Both the position numbers and the translations under genes were made by a program. Positions 23,641 to 25,241 of a DNA stretch of 25,241 bases are shown here, piece by piece; the first letter of the stretch is position 1; every line of letters begins with the position of its first letter. This DNA is from CAZYIW01 sp964647705 (GTDB taxonomy: Bacteria > Pseudomonadota > Gammaproteobacteria > PS1 > Pseudothioglobaceae). Location of the stretch: assembly GCA_964647705.1 (NCBI GenBank), contig CAZYIW010000018.1, positions 1-25,241 on the forward strand, written 5' to 3'. The notes under the pieces are model-generated. The model was not told where the DNA came from. It saw only the letters and a program-made list of their open reading frames with translations, and did no database searches.

Positions 23641-23747
23641 CGTAACATAATTAATGTATTTATTGTTTAATGGCCTGTATTGTGTAATATTTTGATACCA
23701 ATATTTATAATACAGGTACAATTATGGTTAATAATAAATAGTTATGC
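23640..23747 (+). other. Long imperfect palindrome, candidate integron attI/attC site
   Basis: The 108 bases begin with TCGTAAC and end with GTTATGC, whose ends can pair over 6 of 7 positions; GTTATGC fits the integron core GTTRRRY at 6 of 7. Between them nested arms pair: TATTTATT/AATAAATA (23657-23664 with 23733-23740), CCTGTATT/AATACAGG (23674-23681 with 23709-23716) and AATATT/AATATT (23686-23691 with 23700-23705) around an 8-base loop. Length is within the range of attC sites. Against a standard attC: the spacers next to the outer boxes are unequal (10 versus 0), and no cassette gene precedes it. The position, between intI and the first divergent gene, is where attI lies. Which kind of site it is remains open. 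Confidence 0.45.
23706..23711 (+). promoter_or_regulatory. Possible -10 element of sigZ
   Basis: A perfect TATAAT inside the palindrome gives a start near 23718, about 45 bases before the sigZ start. No good -35 is present at 16-18 bases, and a promoter inside the stem could be affected by DNA folding. Confidence 0.3.
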
Positions 23748-23753
23748 CTCAAA
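23731..23753 (+). repeat. 23-bp direct repeat, copy 1 (upstream of sigZ)
   Basis: Matches 25187-25209 at 22 of 23 positions; the only difference is C at 23748 against G at 25204. Core AAATAGTTATGC. It overlaps the right end of the palindrome and ends just before the sigZ ribosome site (AAGGAA). Confidence 0.75.
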
Positions 23754-23762
23754 GGAAACATC

Positions 23763-24308
23763 GTGAAAGCAACTGAAGATATTTGGCATGAATACCAATC
23801 GAGGCTAGCAGCTTTTATAAGAAGCAAGGTAGCCGAAGATACGGTGGATGATCTTCTACAAGAAGTTTTTATGAAAATCCATTTGCGTATTGACTCACTC
23901 AAAGATGATACAAAACTTGAGAGTTGGCTCTACCAAATAACACGAAATGCAATAACTGATTATTACCGTACTAAGCGAATGTCGGAAGAGCTTCCTGAAT
24001 GGCTGGAGCAGCCACAACCCAAAGAAGAGGAAAGCATCAGGAAGGAGTTGTCAGCTTGTCTTGAGCCAATGGTAAGAGAATTGCCAGACAAGTACCGTAC
24101 TGCTATTGAACTATCTGAAATTGAAAACAAAACCCAAAAAGAGGTGGCGGAAAAAGAAGGTATTTCGCTCTCAGGAGCAAAATCTAGGGTTCAAAGAGGT
24201 CGGGCTATATTGAAAACCATGCTCGATGATTGTTGCCAATTTGAGGTCAACCAGAAGCATCAGGTTGTTTCATATGAGAAAAAAGAAAGAGATTGCAAAT
24301 TTTGTTAG
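23763..24308 (+). CDS. sigZ: RNA polymerase sigma factor, SigZ type (ECF)
   Basis: A 181-residue ECF-type sigma factor. Region 2 (about 5-70) has DTVDDLLQEVFMKIHLRI and the LESWLYQITRNAITDYYR promoter-melting helix. Region 4 (about 105-155) has LPDKYRTAIELSEIENKT, then KEVAEKEGISLSGAKSRVQRG, the helix-turn-helix for -35 recognition. The tail DDCCQFEV with a final DCKFC (four cysteines) is typical of SigZ and could bind metal, perhaps arsenite. The start is GTG 23763 with AAGGAA about six bases before it. No anti-sigma gene is adjacent. arsM follows after 78 bases, so the sigma factor may control it; that link is inferred. Confidence 0.88.
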   Translation: MKATEDIWHEYQSRLAAFIRSKVAEDTVDDLLQEVFMKIHLRIDSLKDDTKLESWLYQITRNAITDYYRTKRMSEELPEWLEQPQPKEEESIRKELSACLEPMVRELPDKYRTAIELSEIENKTQKEVAEKEGISLSGAKSRVQRGRAILKTMLDDCCQFEVNQKHQVVSYEKKERDCKFC

Positions 24309-24340
24309 AAAATCTGCGTCCTTTTCTCTGCGTTTCCGTC

Positions 24341-24373
24341 TATAGGGGTGAAATCACTTTTATTACCTCTATA
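24341..24373 (+). promoter_or_regulatory. Inverted repeat ahead of the arsM ribosome site
   Basis: TATAGGGGT (24341-24349) pairs with ACCTCTATA (24365-24373) over nine positions, one of them G-T, around a 15-base loop. It ends one base before the arsM ribosome site (AGGAG, 24375-24379). There is no T-run, so it is more likely an operator or an RNA element affecting translation than a terminator. Confidence 0.45.
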
Positions 24374-24386
24374 CAGGAGAACAAAC

Positions 24387-25190
24387 ATGACTCAATTAGC
24401 AAATGACAATATCCGCAAGGCAGTGCGTGAGCAGTATGGCAAGGTTGCAGAATCTGGGAATTCCGGTTGTGGGTGCTCGGCAACCTCATGTTGTGATGAA
24501 TCAGGCTCAGATGCAAAAGCAACATCAATGGAGCTTGGTTATTCAAGTTCAGATGTGAATCATGTGCCCGAAGGTTCAAACATGGGTTTAGGTTGCGGCA
24601 ACCCCAAGGCAATCGCCTCTTTGCAATCAGGTGAAACAGTGCTTGATTTAGGTAGCGGTGGCGGATTTGATGCTTTTCTCGCCGTACAAGAAGTCGGAGA
24701 GTCTGGAACAGTGATAGGTGTTGACATGACTCCAGAAATGGTGAGCAAGTCAAGAGCAAACGCAGAAAAGGCTGGATACACCAATACGGATTTTCGTTTG
24801 GGTGAAATAGAAAATCTGCCTGTTGCTGATTCTTTGGTTGATGTCATTATCTCCAACTGTGTTATCAATCTCTCCCCGGAAAAGGCCAAAGTGTTCCAAG
24901 AGTCATACCGCGTGTTGAAGCCAGGTGGTCGGTTGGCCATTTCTGACGTTGTTGCTACTGCAGAGCTACCTGAAAAACTGAGGAGTGATATGGCTTTGTT
25001 TACGGGTTGCATGTCTGGCGCATCGTCAATCACAGAGATTGAAACAATGCTCAAAGATGCCGGATTTGAAGCCATAGCAATCAAGCCAAAAGATGAAAGC
25101 AGGGAATTTATCCGAAATTGGGTGCCTGAGAGCAAGATAGAAGATTATGTTGTTTCAGCAACAATTGAAGCCATCAAGCCAAAGGCATAA
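24387..25190 (+). CDS. arsM: Arsenite S-adenosylmethionine methyltransferase
   Basis: Transfers methyl groups from SAM to trivalent arsenic, giving methylated and volatile arsenicals. Start ATG 24387 has AGGAG seven bases before it and gives 267 residues; the longer frame from 24348 would translate through the upstream hairpin. VREQYGKVAE opens the protein, followed by a cysteine cluster (C28, C30, C35, C36). The SAM motif is DLGSGGGFD (87-95), then VIGVDMTPEM. The three conserved arsenic-binding cysteines are C70 (GLGCGNP), C158 (SNCVINLSP) and C208 (TGCMSGA). Its stop codon lies inside the second 23-bp repeat, so the gene fills the space between the repeats to the last base. Confidence 0.94.
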   Translation: MTQLANDNIRKAVREQYGKVAESGNSGCGCSATSCCDESGSDAKATSMELGYSSSDVNHVPEGSNMGLGCGNPKAIASLQSGETVLDLGSGGGFDAFLAVQEVGESGTVIGVDMTPEMVSKSRANAEKAGYTNTDFRLGEIENLPVADSLVDVIISNCVINLSPEKAKVFQESYRVLKPGGRLAISDVVATAELPEKLRSDMALFTGCMSGASSITEIETMLKDAGFEAIAIKPKDESREFIRNWVPESKIEDYVVSATIEAIKPKA

Positions 25191-25209
25191 TAAATAGTTA
25201 TGCGTCAAA
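25187..25209 (+). repeat. 23-bp direct repeat, copy 2 (at arsM stop)
   Basis: Second copy of the repeat at 23731-23753, exactly 1456 bases further on. It includes the arsM stop codon. No attC-like palindrome precedes it, since coding sequence runs right up to it. The remaining 32 bases to the window end show no identifiable gene. Confidence 0.75.
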
Positions 25210-25241
25210 ATCAATGAGTCATCGGGAATGCCGGATCGTAA

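Noticed and set aside
23633..23720. LexA box in the intI promoter
   Set aside because: CTGT and ACAG occur but more than 25 bases apart as arms of the palindrome; no CTGT-N8-ACAG is present.
24340..25135. Long antisense reading frames opposite arsM (139 and 191 codons)
   Set aside because: They mirror the arsM codons, have no ribosome sites or recognisable domains, and arsM itself is certain.
1..25241. tRNA, rRNA genes and CRISPR arrays
   Set aside because: No cloverleaf, rRNA block or regularly spaced repeat series was seen; gaps between genes are mostly under 300 bases and AT-rich.

Overview
The window is an AT-rich, densely packed bacterial chromosome fragment. Its gene content and residue-level motifs are those of a gammaproteobacterium: the ilvIHC-pssA-leuA order, SlyX, RseC, a homodimeric AceE and short-form HPF. 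The combination of low GC, compact genes and an iota-type carbonic anhydrase candidate would fit a free-living or symbiotic marine sulfur oxidiser of the SUP05/Thioglobus type. That placement is an inference, not something the sequence proves. The assembly carries one scaffold gap (100 N at 20520-20619) flanked by an exact 55-base duplication, which looks like overlapping contig ends.

Left third (1-8724): branched-chain amino-acid synthesis (ilvI, cut by the window edge, then ilvH and ilvC, ending at a strong terminator). Next come pssA for phosphatidylserine synthesis and leuA. leuA is preceded by a strong promoter and a 23-codon leucine-rich leader reading frame that looks like an attenuator peptide. 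leuA overlaps a small HolD/UDG-fold-like gene, which overlaps queH (queuosine synthesis). Convergent to these lies the argD-argF pair for arginine synthesis.

Middle (8725-19441): a small unrecognised gene with its own terminator; hpf and mgtE; a phosphomannomutase/phosphoglucomutase facing away from an orphan rseC; aceE with a hopJ-family gene but no aceF or lpd; then slyX, a DMT exporter and pnp on the minus strand. The pnp leader folds into a long imperfect hairpin, like the RNase III/PNPase autoregulation target known from E. coli.

Right third (19442-25241): a YdjM-type membrane protein, the assembly gap, nhaA, and a CaMKII-AD-fold protein with the HHHSS motif of iota-class carbonic anhydrases. 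The last part is accessory DNA. An integron-type integrase (intI, minus strand) diverges from a sigZ-arsM pair (arsenic methylation). Between integrase and sigZ lies a long AT-rich imperfect palindrome ending in GTTATGC. A 23-bp near-perfect copy of that end recurs exactly at the arsM stop codon, so sigZ-arsM is bracketed by direct repeats in the position where integron cassettes sit. This unit is the most unusual part of the window.
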